Assembly: GCF_900101105.1 (NCBI RefSeq)
Contig: NZ_FNGA01000004.1
Span: 310,001 to 374,000, forward strand
Source: Maridesulfovibrio ferrireducens
Lineage (GTDB): Bacteria > Desulfobacterota > Desulfovibrionia > Desulfovibrionales > Desulfovibrionaceae
Direction of reading: 5' to 3'
Length of the DNA stretch: 64,000 nucleotides
Shown: positions 25,800-34,362 of the stretch, in pieces
How the letters are laid out: each line of letters begins with the position of its first letter
Position numbering within the stretch: the first letter of the stretch is position 1
Notes under the pieces: generated by a model
Told to the model about the DNA's origin: nothing
The model's input: the letters and a program-made list of their open reading frames with translations, nothing else
The model's database searches: none
Translations under genes and position numbers: made by a program

Positions 25800-26501
25800 A
25801 TGAAGTGCATTTGCAATGACTGTAAAAAGACGTCTTCGCAAACAACTGATAAATGTTTCAAAGACTTGTGGCTTTTTGAAACATTTAATGATTCTCAACT
25901 GGAAGAACTTAAAAAAATCGGTTTAAAGAAAACAATTACGAAAGGGAATTCTATTTTTGCGCAGGGACGTCCTGCGAATGAAATGTTTCTTATAAAAGCT
26001 GGAAGAATCAGGTTGAGCAAAGTGCAGGAAGATGGGGCTGAAATTACATTGGATTTCAGGAAAGCGGGTGACGTTGTGGGAGAAAATATTCTCTCTGGCG
26101 AAATGGATTACCCTTTAAGTGCTTGGGCCATGGAAGAGACTGTAACATGTGGTTTCAATATAAATTCTTTCAATGAACTTATACTAAAACATCCTGATAT
26201 TGGTTTGAGTGTTATTAAATCCATGGGCATTAAGATGGTTTCAATGGCAGACCGCCTTGAAAGCATGACCGAAAATAGTCTTGAAAGTCGTCTGCATAGT
26301 GTACTTTCTCTTGTTGCAAAAGAGCATGGCACCAAGGTCGCAGATGGATTTGAACTAAATTTTTCACTTACTCATGAAGAGCTTGGTTTTTTGGTTGGAG
26401 CGCACAGGGTGAGTATAACAAAAGCCATGAAATCACTTATTGATTGCGGTAAAATATTAAAAAACGGGAAAAAAATAACTTTGATTAAGTCTTTTTCTTG
26501 A
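25800..26501 (+). CDS. FNR-like Crp-family regulator with N-terminal cysteine cluster
   Basis: 233 residues from the ATG at 25800, preceded by TAAGGAAA; the open frame extends eight codons upstream without a site. The N-terminus MKCICNDCKKTSSQTTDKC carries C3, C5, C8 and C19; C117 (MEETVTCGF) falls where E. coli FNR has its fourth ligand, C122. A cyclic-nucleotide-type beta-roll (about 25-140), dimer helix and winged helix with LTHEELGFLVGAHRVSITKAMKSL follow. It is probably an iron-sulfur redox or oxygen sensor. The recognition helix (GAHRVSITKAM) differs from the FNR type (VxETxSR), so its DNA site should differ too. The palindrome at 26505-26520 directly downstream may be that site. Confidence 0.85.
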   Translation: MKCICNDCKKTSSQTTDKCFKDLWLFETFNDSQLEELKKIGLKKTITKGNSIFAQGRPANEMFLIKAGRIRLSKVQEDGAEITLDFRKAGDVVGENILSGEMDYPLSAWAMEETVTCGFNINSFNELILKHPDIGLSVIKSMGIKMVSMADRLESMTENSLESRLHSVLSLVAKEHGTKVADGFELNFSLTHEELGFLVGAHRVSITKAMKSLIDCGKILKNGKKITLIKSFS

Positions 26502-26504
26502 AGA

Positions 26505-26520
26505 TGTAGCCTACGCTACA
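26505..26520. promoter_or_regulatory. Palindrome with Crp/FNR geometry
   Basis: TGTAGC-CTAC-GCTACA, a perfect 6-4-6 repeat right after the regulator stop and 64 bp upstream of the gene at 26584. The spacing matches Crp/FNR-family half-sites although the bases do not match TTGAT..ATCAA. Candidate operator of the upstream regulator (inference). Confidence 0.5.
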
Positions 26521-26583
26521 GATATTATTTTCACTCCTTTATAAACAGAAGCAGTAGCAAACGTTATATAAAAGGAGAATAAA

Positions 26584-26865
26584 ATGTCAGTTAAATTTCC
26601 AGCAATCGGTAACAAGGTCGTCGCAAAAGTTATTGAGGCAAAGGGTAGTTGTACAATCGGAATGCAGCCCGGAGATGAGTTTGAATTAAGCTCTCATAAA
26701 TGCGGTGATTTTTGTGGTCTTTTTTACAAAAATATTTCGGGGTGGGTTCAGGTATTGCAACTCGGAGGCACATTCCCTTTTGGTGAAGATCCAGATGTAC
26801 AGGTTTGGGATTGTCCGAATCCTCATAATCGCGTGAAAGTGGAGTTGAGAAGAATTAAAGAATAG
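26584..26865 (+). CDS. TIGR04076-like small protein
   Basis: 93 residues. The layout VVAKVIEAKGSCTIGMQPGDEFEL..KCGDFCGLFYKNISGWVQVLQLGG..VWDCPNPHNRVKVELRRI matches small TIGR04076-type proteins, which have conserved cysteines and occur widely in anaerobes; biochemical role unknown. Four cysteines (C23, C40, C44, and CPNP near the end) could bind metal. It follows the FNR-like gene after 80 bp and has a strong site AAAAGGAG; the palindrome at 26505 suggests it is a target of that regulator. Confidence 0.75.
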   Translation: MSVKFPAIGNKVVAKVIEAKGSCTIGMQPGDEFELSSHKCGDFCGLFYKNISGWVQVLQLGGTFPFGEDPDVQVWDCPNPHNRVKVELRRIKE

Positions 26866-26909
26866 TTTTTTTTGATTAGTTGTTTAATATAGATGGCTTA
26901 TCTGGTTCG

Positions 26910-26943
26910 GGTCTACTCCCTGACTGGGTGGGCCGTTTTTTTA
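26910..26943 (+). terminator. Terminator after the TIGR04076-like gene
   Basis: GGTCTACTC / GGGTGGGCC stem (9 pairs including G-U pairs) followed by GTTTTTTT. Confidence 0.7.
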
Positions 26944-26956
26944 TCACTACCAAAAA

Positions 26957-26991
26957 AACCGCCCGATTCGGCGTTAGCCTGACGGGCGGTT
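26957..26991 (-). terminator. Rubrerythrin terminator
   Basis: AACCGCCCG / CGGGCGGTT stem; on the minus strand it is followed by TTTTTTTGG. Ends the rubrerythrin gene. Confidence 0.88.
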
Positions 26992-27013
26992 AATTATTTG
27001 TATCGATCTGTTA

Positions 27014-27511
27014 TTAATTTACTTTCTTGTATGCTTTAGCTGCAGCACCACAGATTGGACATTTATCTGTAGCTTCTCCGTCCTGAGTGTGTCCACAAAC
27101 TGAGCAGATGTAGAATTCAGCATCTGCAAAAGTGTCTCCATCTGCTTCTAGTGCAGCTGTGTAGAGTTCGGCATGTACTTTTTCAGCTTCGTTGGCGAAA
27201 CCGAAGTAACGAAGAACAGCTTTTTCGCCTTCAGCTTCAGCTTCTTTAATCATCTGTGGGTACATGGACTCGAATTCAAAGGTTTCGCCTTCGATGGCGC
27301 CTTTAAGGTTTTCTTCGGTGGTTCCGATTCCTTTCATCAAACGAAGATGTGCATGAGCGTGGATTGTTTCGGCAGCAGCTGCTGCGCGGAAAAGTTTAGC
27401 CACACCGGGTTTGCCTTCAGATTCAGCTTTTTCAGCAAAAGCAAGATATTTACGGTTAGCCTGAGATTCTCCGGCAAATGCGTCTTGTAGATTTTTAAGA
27501 GTCTTAGTCAT
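27014..27511 (-). CDS. Rubrerythrin
   Basis: 165 residues. The N-terminal ferritin-like four-helix domain has the diiron ligands in EsQANRKYLAFAEKAESEG, AAAETIHAHAHLR and EAEKVHAELY, where EKVH is diagnostic. The C-terminal rubredoxin-like knuckle pair YICSVCGHTQDGEATDKCPICGA binds a single iron. It reduces hydrogen peroxide in the cytosol of anaerobes using NAD(P)H via rubredoxin (family knowledge). Ribosome site AAGGAGAAATACA before the ATG at 27511. Monocistronic, with its own terminator. Divergent from the glutamate antiporter gene; the 267-bp spacer shows no clear PerR box. Confidence 0.95.
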   Translation of the reverse strand: MTKTLKNLQDAFAGESQANRKYLAFAEKAESEGKPGVAKLFRAAAAAETIHAHAHLRLMKGIGTTEENLKGAIEGETFEFESMYPQMIKEAEAEGEKAVLRYFGFANEAEKVHAELYTAALEADGDTFADAEFYICSVCGHTQDGEATDKCPICGAAAKAYKKVN

Positions 27512-27778
27512 TGTATTTCTCCTTTATGTTTATTTACTAAATATAACTTGAAATTCCATTATTTCATGTTGTTTTGATCTTCTTAGTAATTATTACTGAT
27601 AAGTTTGGCAAGTAAAAAGATGAATATTTTTATTGAAAAGATGGATTAGTTATTTAAGTTCTCTCCTTAAAAACATGTCCGAAGACTGTACCTGATTTAT
27701 ATAATATGCTTTAGTGTCTAAAATGAGGAAGTGGGCAGGTGGATTGGTATATTTCATTAAATTCAGGAGCTTTTGTTT

Positions 27779-29230
27779 ATGGCGAAATCTAAAAAAATGA
27801 CCGTCTTCACGTTAAGCATGATGACAGTGGCTGCAGTAGTAAGTCTGCGAGGGTTGCCTATGATGGCAAAAGAAGGGCTCTCAATGATTTTCTATATCCT
27901 TTTTGCCACGATAATGTTTTTGATTCCCGCCTCTCTGGTTGCAGCCGAACTTGGCGGCGCATTCAGCGAAAAGGGCGGCGGTGTGTATACTTGGATCAAG
28001 GAAGCTTTCGGTTCCCGGTGGGGCTTTACGGCAATCTGGCTGCAATGGATTCAGAATGTGGTCTGGTATCCTACTGTGCTTGCTTTTGCCGCCAGTGCGC
28101 TGGCATATTTATTTATGGACCCGGCTTTGGCTGACAACGGAGTGTACACCGGAATTGTCATTCTCGTCTGTTATTGGGCGGCGACATTCGTAACGATGGC
28201 CGGAGCAGACGTTGCAAGCTCTGTTACTAAATACGGAGTTTTACTCGGAACATTGCTTCCGGGATTATTTATAATAGTATTGGGAGCGATTTGGGTTTTG
28301 CAGGGCAATCCCATTCAGTTTCTCGAACCCAGCGCCGCAACCATCGCAGTAGAAAAATTGGCTGATCAAGCTCCGCATGTCCGGTTTTTTCCGCATATTA
28401 CCGGTTTAGGAAGTGTGGCTTTTTTAGCGGGAATTGTTCTGCTTTTTGCGGGTGTGGAAGTGCAGGCTGTTCACGCTGTTGATCTTGAAAATCCGGCCAA
28501 GCAATTTCCTGAAAGCATGTTTCTGGCCGCAGCTATTATTTTTGGATTGTTTATTTTGGGTTCTCTGGCTGTAGCAACCGTAATTCCTGTGTCTGAAATC
28601 AGTCTTACGGCTGGTTTGATGCAGGCATTTAAACAGTTGCTTGATGCCTTTCATATCGGGTTTCTCACCCCGGTAATAGGATTGTTGGCGGCTTTCGGAG
28701 CTATCGGCGGCGTTATGTCATGGCTCGGCGGCCCAAGTCGCGGACTCTTGCATACAGCTAGGCAAGGTGAAATTCCGCCATTCATGGCTAAAGTGAACAA
28801 GAATGGCATTCAGGTAAATATTCTCATGATTCAAGCGGTGATTGTCAGTGTACTGGCTTCGCTTTATTTTATTATGGACAATGTAAGCGTCGCATTTTTC
28901 GTGCTTTCGGCTATCACTGTGACCTTGTACTTAGTCATGTACATTCTCATGTATGCGGCAGCCATTAAGTTACGCATTACCCGTCCGGACCTGCCGCGTT
29001 CCTACAAAGTTCCCGGTGGAACACTCGGCATGTGTTTGTTGGCTGGAATGGGCTTGATCGGAGTTAGTTTTGCGCTGCTTGTCGGCTTTTTCCCTCCCAC
29101 CAACCTGCCGGTTGGTAATCCTACTCTTTATGTTTGTTTGGTTGCTGCCGGAATGATCGTGTTCATCGGGTTGCCAATGATAATTCATGCACTGAAAAAA
29201 CCAGAGTGGAAGCAGGATTCTGATAATTAG
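27779..29230 (+). CDS. gadC: Glutamate/GABA-type amino acid antiporter
   Basis: 483 residues from the ATG at 27779 with CAGGAGC upstream; a TTG two codons earlier is less likely. About 12 membrane segments of the APC family: MMTVAAVVSLRGLPMMAKEGLSMIFY, ELGGAFSEKGGGVYTWIKEAFGSRWG and MSWLGGPSRGLLHTARQGEIPPF are very close to GadC. E. coli GadC is 511 residues and has a C-terminal plug that closes the pore at neutral pH; here the protein ends soon after the last membrane helix (KKPEWKQDSDN), so that plug seems absent or shortened. It forms an operon with the decarboxylase 26 bp downstream and would exchange glutamate for GABA. Confidence 0.88.
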   Translation: MAKSKKMTVFTLSMMTVAAVVSLRGLPMMAKEGLSMIFYILFATIMFLIPASLVAAELGGAFSEKGGGVYTWIKEAFGSRWGFTAIWLQWIQNVVWYPTVLAFAASALAYLFMDPALADNGVYTGIVILVCYWAATFVTMAGADVASSVTKYGVLLGTLLPGLFIIVLGAIWVLQGNPIQFLEPSAATIAVEKLADQAPHVRFFPHITGLGSVAFLAGIVLLFAGVEVQAVHAVDLENPAKQFPESMFLAAAIIFGLFILGSLAVATVIPVSEISLTAGLMQAFKQLLDAFHIGFLTPVIGLLAAFGAIGGVMSWLGGPSRGLLHTARQGEIPPFMAKVNKNGIQVNILMIQAVIVSVLASLYFIMDNVSVAFFVLSAITVTLYLVMYILMYAAAIKLRITRPDLPRSYKVPGGTLGMCLLAGMGLIGVSFALLVGFFPPTNLPVGNPTLYVCLVAAGMIVFIGLPMIIHALKKPEWKQDSDN

Positions 29231-29256
29231 ACCATTAAAAAAGGAGATATAATAGT

Positions 29257-30654
29257 ATGGCACTACATGATAAAAATTCAGTCAGGGGAAAGTTGTTGGA
29301 TGATGTTTACGCTTCCACCGATTTGTCGGTTCGAATGCCCAAATATAAATTTCCAGCCGAAGAGCATGATCCCCGTCACGCATATCAGGTTGTTCATGAT
29401 GAGTTGATGCTGGACGGTAATTCCCGTCAGAATATGGCTACATTCTGCCAGACATGGGTGGACCCTGAGATGCACAAACTCATGGATGAGTGTGTGGATA
29501 AAAATATGATCGACAAAGATGAATATCCACAGACGGCTGAACTCGAAGCTCGCTGTGTGCATATGCTTGCCGATCTCTGGAATTCACCGGATGCGGTTAA
29601 TACCTTGGGTTGTTCGACCACCGGTTCCAGTGAAGCCGCCATGCTCGGTGCTATGGCTTTGAAATGGCGCTGGCGTGATAAAATGAAAAAAGAGGGCAAG
29701 CCGACAGACAGGCCCAATCTTATATGTGGTCCGGTACAGATTTGCTGGCACAAGTTTGCCCGCTATTGGGATGTTGAATTACGTGAAATTCCCATGGAAA
29801 AAGATCGGTTGATCATGACTCCGGAAGAAGTCATCAAGCGGTGTGATGAAAATACTATCGGCGTTGTTCCAACTCTCGGGGTGACGTTCACTTGCCAGTA
29901 TGAACCTGTCAAAGCGGTCTGCGATGCCTTGGATAAACTGCAAGCTGAAACCGGACTGGATATTCCTGTTCATGTTGACGGCGCAAGCGGCGGCTTTCTG
30001 GCTCCTTTCGTAGAGCCTGAATTGGAATGGGATTTCCGTTTGCCGCGCGTTAAATCTATAAACGCTTCGGGTCATAAGTTCGGACTGGCTCCACTTGGTG
30101 TGGGTTGGGTTATCTGGCGTGACAAGGAAGATCTTCCCGAAGATCTGATTTTCCGTGTTAATTATCTGGGCGGCGACATTCCGACATTTGCTCTGAATTT
30201 TTCACGCCCCGGTGGTCAGATTGTAGCGCAATATTACAATTTTCTGCGCCTTGGCAGAGAAGGGTACCGCAAGATTCATCAGGCTTGCTATGATACGGCT
30301 CAAGCCATTGCCGCAAAAATCGGAGAGATGGGGCCATTTGAAATTATATATGACGGCAAGGGCGGCATCCCGGCTCTCAGCTGGACGTTGAAGCCGGGAG
30401 TGGATCACGGTTTTTCACTTTACGATTTGTCCGATCGTCTGCGTAGTCGTGGTTGGCAGGTTCCGGCGTATTCCATGCCTGCCCATCGTGAGGATCTGGT
30501 CATCATGCGCATGTTAGTGCGTCACGGTGTAAGCCTTGATCTCGGCGAGTTGTTGTTAGCCGACATGCAGCGCTGTCTGGATTTCCTGAAAAAGAATCCG
30601 ATGACAGAGCCATTGTCAGAGGAAGATGCCGGCGGGTTCAGTCACTCCAAGTAA
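29257..30654 (+). CDS. gadB: Glutamate decarboxylase
   Basis: 465 residues (E. coli GadB 466). PLP lysine in [22 protein letters not shown]; substrate and cofactor segments [35 protein letters not shown] and [23 protein letters not shown] are all conserved. The C-terminus ends GGFSHSK with a histidine near the end, like the H465 tail that controls E. coli GadB by pH. It converts glutamate to GABA and consumes a cytosolic proton; with the antiporter it forms a classical acid-resistance pair. Ribosome site AAAAAAGGAGA. No dedicated gadE/gadX-type regulator is nearby. Confidence 0.96.
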   Translation: MALHDKNSVRGKLLDDVYASTDLSVRMPKYKFPAEEHDPRHAYQVVHDELMLDGNSRQNMATFCQTWVDPEMHKLMDECVDKNMIDKDEYPQTAELEARCVHMLADLWNSPDAVNTLGCSTTGSSEAAMLGAMALKWRWRDKMKKEGKPTDRPNLICGPVQICWHKFARYWDVELREIPMEKDRLIMTPEEVIKRCDENTIGVVPTLGVTFTCQYEPVKAVCDALDKLQAETGLDIPVHVDGASGGFLAPFVEPELEWDFRLPRVKSINASGHKFGLAPLGVGWVIWRDKEDLPEDLIFRVNYLGGDIPTFALNFSRPGGQIVAQYYNFLRLGREGYRKIHQACYDTAQAIAAKIGEMGPFEIIYDGKGGIPALSWTLKPGVDHGFSLYDLSDRLRSRGWQVPAYSMPAHREDLVIMRMLVRHGVSLDLGELLLADMQRCLDFLKKNPMTEPLSEEDAGGFSHSK

Positions 30655-30671
30655 TTCAGTCTTTTTAAAAT

Positions 30672-30712
30672 AAAAGTCCCCTGTCTGGTTTAGTGTCAGG
30701 CAGGGGACTTTT
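30672..30712. terminator. Terminator between gadB and the convergent operon
   Basis: 12-bp perfect stem AAAAGTCCCCTG / CAGGGGACTTTT. A-rich before and T-rich after, so it can serve both strands. Confidence 0.88.
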
Positions 30713-30719
30713 ATTGTGA

Positions 30720-31673
30720 TTAAGAAATAATTATGTCAGATATTCCCCAGAGTTCAGTGTCATATCGTCCTCCGTGCACTCTTCCACTACCTGATGCAAT
30801 TGTCCTTTTTCGTCTGCGAACATCTTCTATATACTGCGGACGGCTGCTCTCAGCTACCGTATCTGCAATGCACAGTCTGATATCAAGATCAGAAGGAGCT
30901 GGCATATTGTTTATGCTCTGTTTGATTGTGCTTTCTTCCTCATGGTCAATTCCTCCATTTTGGACTGCAATATCGAAACACAGAGCCATTCCCTGCTCAG
31001 TTTGCAGGTTAAATTTGGCATAATCCTTTTGCGCAATGTTCCAATATTTATCCACCTGTTTAAGTTGGATAGCTTGGCATTCTAAAGTTTCACCTAATTT
31101 TTTAAATGCAACAGCCCATTCAGGGTGGATTTTGGCTTTATTACGTCCCACGGATATTGAACGAGCCCATTTCATTTGATTTTTTAAGCTTTGGGTCAGC
31201 ATTTGGGTTACCGACTCAGTGTGTTGTCCAAAACATGCGCTGAGTATGGCGGGGTGATCAGTGCTAATTTTACTTAGTATTTTCTGAACTTCTCCATGTT
31301 TTAAGGTGAATCCGATAATACCCCACGTTAGTCCGCATCCATCAAAGTCTCCTTCTGCTTTACCGTAACCGTGTCCTTCAAAATCCGCTGTCAGTTGAAG
31401 TGATCGGTCTTTAAGTGAGGGAGAATCCGTTCCTGTTACCGCTGTCCATGTTGCGCCATTAATTACCCCGGTAATGGGCATGTTTGCAGCTTGTTGGAAT
31501 GAATTTATTGCTTTTTGGGTACCTGGTCCGAATATTCCATCTGCAGGACCGTTCATGGAGTCATGGTTTATAAGTCCTGTTTGAAATAGTCTGATCAGCT
31601 CACCTCTAACTAATCTGAGTCCGCCATGTGCACGTTCAAAAAGTGATCGGTTTATATCCGTTGTTGGAGTCAT
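30720..31673 (-). CDS. Peptidoglycan-binding / GH46 chitosanase-like hydrolase
   Basis: 317 residues, no signal peptide. An N-terminal PG_binding_1-like domain (about 20-80: LVRGELIRLFQTGL, DGIFGPGTQKAINSFQQA) is followed by a domain resembling GH46 chitosanases: LTADFEGHGYGKAEGDFDG, then CGLTWGIIGFTL, with E99 and D111 at the positions of the catalytic pair. Similar lysozyme-fold enzymes occur as phage endolysins and T6SS-type effectors. Lack of a signal peptide together with a small membrane protein in the same operon suggests holin-like export. Last gene of the four-gene operon 34902-30720, ribosome site AAGGAG. Whether it cuts peptidoglycan or another glycan is unknown. Confidence 0.72.
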   Translation of the reverse strand: MTPTTDINRSLFERAHGGLRLVRGELIRLFQTGLINHDSMNGPADGIFGPGTQKAINSFQQAANMPITGVINGATWTAVTGTDSPSLKDRSLQLTADFEGHGYGKAEGDFDGCGLTWGIIGFTLKHGEVQKILSKISTDHPAILSACFGQHTESVTQMLTQSLKNQMKWARSISVGRNKAKIHPEWAVAFKKLGETLECQAIQLKQVDKYWNIAQKDYAKFNLQTEQGMALCFDIAVQNGGIDHEEESTIKQSINNMPAPSDLDIRLCIADTVAESSRPQYIEDVRRRKRTIASGSGRVHGGRYDTELWGISDIIIS

Positions 31674-31694
31674 AGCGTTTTATCTCCTTAAAAA

Positions 31695-32513
31695 TTAGGC
31701 TGTGCTAACTTTTTTTGTCCATTTACGGATTATTGTATCCGCATTATCTTTGTCTACTTTTTTTGCAGTTTTACTTAATTCTTTTAAAGTGTTCTCAGCT
31801 TCTGTTTTTTCAGATTGTGCGGACGCTCCTAAGTTATATGCTTTGTAGACTGAAATTTTTCGACATAGAAAAAGAAGCTTAACCTCCAAAGCGTACAGCT
31901 TTAATTCTAGGGAGATATTCTCACTGTTGATTACGCTGTTAATTTCATCGAGGCGGTCTTTCTTTAGTACGTTTGATATTTTTTTATATAGTGAGTCGAT
32001 CTCTTCCGTATTACCTTCACGATTTGTAATTTTCAGATAGTCTTCTTTGGATTCATCGAGAGCTATAAGCGCGGGAAGAATCTTTAAAATATGTTTATCT
32101 CGTTGTATGATTTTTTCTTTACTTCTGTTGGCGGTATCTATTGTAGCGTAGGCGTTTTTATAGTCTTCAAGCTTCCAATAGGTCAGTGCTTTTAATGTGA
32201 CTACTGATCCGTAAAGGTTGTTTTTTTTTATGGTACGGAGCTCATCTTCAGTTATACTGTTTAAGGAATTAAGGGCCGCAGTGTATTGACCCTGACTATC
32301 CTTTTTGCCGACTAACCATTTTTCTAAAAATTGAGATCTGTCTTCTTCTGAAAAATTGTTCCCGTATGATATTGAAATATCAGTTTGTGCTGCGTGGTTG
32401 AAAGCATCTTGTGCATTACGCAGTTTATTTGTTGACTGACATCCGCATACTAGAACTAGTATTATGATTAAAAATGCAGTCTTAATCGGTGAGAACTTAA
32501 TTTTATGATTCAT
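31695..32513 (-). CDS. Putative lipoprotein with helical repeats
   Basis: 272 residues. The N-terminus IKTAFLIIILVLVCGC-QS is a lipoprotein signal with the lipid-bearing cysteine in CGCQS. The mature part is charged and all-helical with TPR/Sel1-like pacing (LKALTYWKLEDYKNAYATIDTANRS). Third gene of the operon, 21 bp after the 599-residue protein gene and 21 bp before the hydrolase gene; clear ribosome site (GGGAG). It could sit in the envelope as a scaffold between membrane and wall. No family recognised. Confidence 0.65.
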   Translation of the reverse strand: MNHKIKFSPIKTAFLIIILVLVCGCQSTNKLRNAQDAFNHAAQTDISISYGNNFSEEDRSQFLEKWLVGKKDSQGQYTAALNSLNSITEDELRTIKKNNLYGSVVTLKALTYWKLEDYKNAYATIDTANRSKEKIIQRDKHILKILPALIALDESKEDYLKITNREGNTEEIDSLYKKISNVLKKDRLDEINSVINSENISLELKLYALEVKLLFLCRKISVYKAYNLGASAQSEKTEAENTLKELSKTAKKVDKDNADTIIRKWTKKVSTA

Positions 32514-32534
32514 GATTTTCTCCCTGACTGTTTT

Positions 32535-34334
32535 TTATAATTGTAAGGCGGCGTGTTCTGCAAATTTTTCTAAGTCAAATTTTTTACCATTTTTCAGATC
32601 ATTAATTAGCCCATCAACAATTTGTTGTATTTGGGTGACTGCTGCTACGTCCGCACTGGACTTTGCTAGTTCTGTCATGAGGACATTTACTATAGTCGTT
32701 AGAGTTTCATCACGGCAGAGTATCCATTTTACACTTGCTTCCTGGCTAGAAAATATTGTGTATACAATTGCATCTATCGCAGCCGCAGCAACTGTTAGTG
32801 TTTCAGTTTTATACGTGATCTGATCAAATAATTCTTTCCGCAAAGAGATACTTTTAACAACCTCAGTAAGTATTGATGCTGCAGTATCTCCGGAAATAGT
32901 AATTTCTTTTTTTTCCAGACAGAGGACAGTGTTTTCCAAAACTAAAATTAGAGCGTTGTTTAAATACTTATCATCTCCTGTTATCCAGCCCGGGTTGCAT
33001 TTGATTTCATTACAGACTGTTTCGACGACAAACAGCATGTTTTTATGTGTGAAATCTGGAGTCCAATATTCCCCAGTTGTGGAAGCGGAGAGCGCTTTAA
33101 GTGTTGCTTTGCTTGCAATGAGAAGAAGATTTGATTCTGGAGTGTTGGGGGCCGAAGGCCAGAGTAGCGTTAGGTTTTCACCTGTTTTTTCGAGGATGAT
33201 CCTGCCGATTTCAGGTATCATATAATCTTCAAGCAATGGCTGGTCGGGGTTTCTTAATTCTTTCGTGACAGCTGATAATATCGCGTTAATCCCAGAATTG
33301 TCGGAGTTAGTAATGAGTTTCGGGTGTTTACTGACGACATCCAGAGCTGTACGCATGAGCCTTTCCGCGCCAGATTTACAAAATATTGGATCAAGATTGA
33401 TAGAATCATCTCCAATCATCAAGTCAAGAACATCGTTTCCAACTTGTGTCACTAATGTCTGACTTGCCTCACCTTGCACTCCTAAAAACTGCCCTGGAGA
33501 AGCCAGCATTGTATGGCCGACAGAGTCGAGAACGCCACGGAAGATAAGTTCACCCCAGTCTTCCATATTTTTACGTTTATCGCGTTTTTCTGACTCTTTA
33601 ATATCCAGAGCATTGATCGCAGTATTCCTCGTGCCAACGAGTGAGGCAACTTTCTTAGCGGAGTTACTAATTAATACTCTGATATTTGGATCACTGCTAA
33701 TAGCTTTTGTATTTGTAGTAAGAGTTTCAAGAGTTGCTACAAATAGTAGGGCAGGCAATTCATCAATGGGGCTGTCTGAAAATTTTATTTTGTCCAGTTC
33801 GTTTATTAAAGAATAGAGTAGTTTGCCGTTTGATGTTTTGGTGTCGAATAATCCAGGATTCAGTTTGGCATAGTCAATTCCAATTTCTATGATTGCTCCG
33901 GCAACCCGTTGAACAGCTGTTGTTGTTGAATATCCTTCTTCCCAAGCAGAAATGACGTGGAAATTAATCAGGTTTATCGTGGAATTAGGTTTGGCATCGG
34001 GGAAGCGTTCAAGTTCAAGTATATTATAAGCTTGCTCCGCAAGTTTGCACAACAATTCTTTGTCTTCGTCAGTATAGGTGTCAAAGAGTCTGTTTTCGAA
34101 AATAATTAATTCTGGCCAGACACTGTCGCCGGAGGCAAATCTTTTTCCTTCTGCGTCTGATCCAAAAAAGAAGTTCCAAGCCTGTGTCGGTAGTATTTTA
34201 TTGTAATGTTCTGGAAGAGGAAGAATAAGATCTCTATTTCGTGTGGCATCTATGTAGTTTTTGTAGCCGGCTTCACCTATTTTTACGGTTGCCTGTATTG
34301 CAAATAGAATTATGGTTGCAGTGTCAGTGATCAT
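32535..34334 (-). CDS. Large unknown mostly helical protein
   Basis: 599 residues, not recognised. A short hydrophobic N-terminus (TATIILFAIQATVKIGEAGY) may act as a membrane anchor or is amphipathic; the rest is helix-rich with several repeated-looking segments: RVLISNSAKKVASLVGTRNT, AERLMRTALDVVSKHPKLIT, LLLIASKATLKALSAS and AAAIDAIVYTIFSSQEASVK. These may be armadillo/HEAT-like units. Ribosome site CGGAGGC before the ATG at 34334. Second gene of the operon; its size and position between membrane protein and lipoprotein suggest a structural role. No motif supports an enzymatic function. Confidence 0.6.
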   Translation of the reverse strand: MITDTATIILFAIQATVKIGEAGYKNYIDATRNRDLILPLPEHYNKILPTQAWNFFFGSDAEGKRFASGDSVWPELIIFENRLFDTYTDEDKELLCKLAEQAYNILELERFPDAKPNSTINLINFHVISAWEEGYSTTTAVQRVAGAIIEIGIDYAKLNPGLFDTKTSNGKLLYSLINELDKIKFSDSPIDELPALLFVATLETLTTNTKAISSDPNIRVLISNSAKKVASLVGTRNTAINALDIKESEKRDKRKNMEDWGELIFRGVLDSVGHTMLASPGQFLGVQGEASQTLVTQVGNDVLDLMIGDDSINLDPIFCKSGAERLMRTALDVVSKHPKLITNSDNSGINAILSAVTKELRNPDQPLLEDYMIPEIGRIILEKTGENLTLLWPSAPNTPESNLLLIASKATLKALSASTTGEYWTPDFTHKNMLFVVETVCNEIKCNPGWITGDDKYLNNALILVLENTVLCLEKKEITISGDTAASILTEVVKSISLRKELFDQITYKTETLTVAAAAIDAIVYTIFSSQEASVKWILCRDETLTTIVNVLMTELAKSSADVAAVTQIQQIVDGLINDLKNGKKFDLEKFAEHAALQL

Positions 34335-34362
34335 GATTCTTGCCTCCGTATTTTAGAACTTT

